A DNA stretch of 39,105 nt from Zhihengliuella salsuginis (GTDB lineage Bacteria > Actinomycetota > Actinomycetes > Actinomycetales > Micrococcaceae): positions 1 through 39,105 of the forward strand of contig NZ_BMXK01000016.1 in NCBI RefSeq assembly GCF_014651715.1, written 5' to 3'. The number at the start of each line of letters is the position of its first letter. Within the stretch, counting starts at the first letter, position 1. The translations under genes were made by a program, and so were the position numbers. A model generated the notes under the pieces. That model saw only the letters and a list, made by a program, of their open reading frames with translations. It was not told where the DNA came from and ran no database searches. Below are positions 38,697 through 39,105 of the stretch, piece by piece.

Positions 38697-39105
38697 GTGG
38701 TTCAGGTGCTGGCCGAGGACGCGTTCTAGGGCCAGGTGGTCGTCGAATCCGCAGAGCACGGCCAACTCGGCGACGTGCTCGTCGGCGACCTCGATCAAGC
38801 GCAGGGTGTGTGGCATGGTGCGGGCGGCTTCGGCGATGATCAGCGCGTCCGGGGCGTCGGTTTTGGCTTCACCGGGGTGCAGGCCGGCGATGCGGCGCAC
38901 GACGAGTCCGGGCAGGTAACCGGCCATGACCCCGGCGGCCTGGGCGACCGCGACAGGCAGGACTCCGATGGTCGCCTGCTGGTCGACGACCAGCAGGGCT
39001 TTCTCGTGCCGGGCCCGCTCGTTGAGTTTGGTCTCGTCCTAGACGGTATGTAGTAGGGCCGGTCCATTTCGTAGGACTGGAACCTCGCGTTCAAAGGGTC
39101 TTCGT
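38697..39105 (-). pseudogene. IS110-family transposase remnant, running off the window
   Basis: The minus strand encodes ALLVVDQQATIGVLPVAVAQ, GYLPGLVVRRIAGLHPGEAK, TDAPDALIIAEAARTMPHTL and ERVLGQHLNHPA, the DEDD/RuvC-like N-terminal domain of IS110 transposases. A stop at 39041-39039 interrupts the frame on the N-terminal side. About 25 residues that normally separate FDD from ALERVLG are missing, and the C-terminal Ser domain is absent because sequence changes to the resolvase at about 38696. It is clearly decayed. Confidence 0.8.

Overview
The window looks like chromosome of a high-GC actinobacterium, most likely Micrococcales and close to the Arthrobacter/Micrococcaceae group. The reasons are very GC-rich third codon positions, a radA-disA pair, a DUF222/HNH endonuclease of the actinobacterial 13E12 type, a single-cysteine arsenate reductase of the mycothiol-dependent kind, a PhoP-type PHO box of 11-nt repeats before pstS, and many starts with no Shine-Dalgarno but a TANNNT -10 box 6-7 nt upstream (leaderless). 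The genus is an inference.

Left part (1-13 kb): an arsenic resistance cluster has two divergent units. A flavoprotein, ACR3 and a three-cysteine ArsC lie on the minus strand; ArsR and a one-cysteine ArsC lie on the plus strand. Face-to-face promoters share one palindromic operator. Next is a probable amide or amino-acid catabolic locus: a two-gene membrane protein pair (one DUF5058-like), an amidase, a double-HTH Lrp/AsnC regulator and an APC permease. Then come mutY divergent from a secreted or anchored protein, and a small ArsR-type regulator/VOC operon with a palindromic operator inside its promoter.

Middle (13-33 kb): a DUF222/HNH endonuclease; a FUSC-like membrane protein, radA and disA in line; the phosphate-specific operon pstSCAB with PHO box, leader hairpin, an internal attenuator-like hairpin and a strong terminator; a low-affinity Pit phosphate carrier with its DUF47 (PhoU-like) partner; an unknown conserved protein; a decayed ATPase gene; tRNA-Lys; a DUF421 protein; a methyltransferase; a sugar-dehydrogenase-like lipoprotein; an M20 deacetylase; and a ChrA chromate transporter.

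Right part (33-39 kb): this is accessory DNA with mobile and plasmid-like traits. It holds a frameshifted MucR-like gene ending in a 17-bp inverted repeat, an undescribed 37-codon ORF with its own ribosome site and terminator-like hairpin, a candidate ~90-nt RNA with a -35/-10 promoter containing an operator-like dyad and a 14-bp terminator, a two-winged-helix protein next to iteron-like repeats and an AT-rich stretch (plasmid-type origin), a ribbon-helix-helix/YfbU protein, and two adjacent HEPN-type abortive-infection-like genes (Abi_C-like and AbiV-like). It ends in three decayed mobile genes: an IS4/IS1634-like transposase fragment, a serine resolvase and an IS110 transposase. The best candidate for an undescribed system is this 33.0-38.0 kb island, in particular the RHH-YfbU / Abi_C / AbiV group and the small RNA plus 37-codon ORF.
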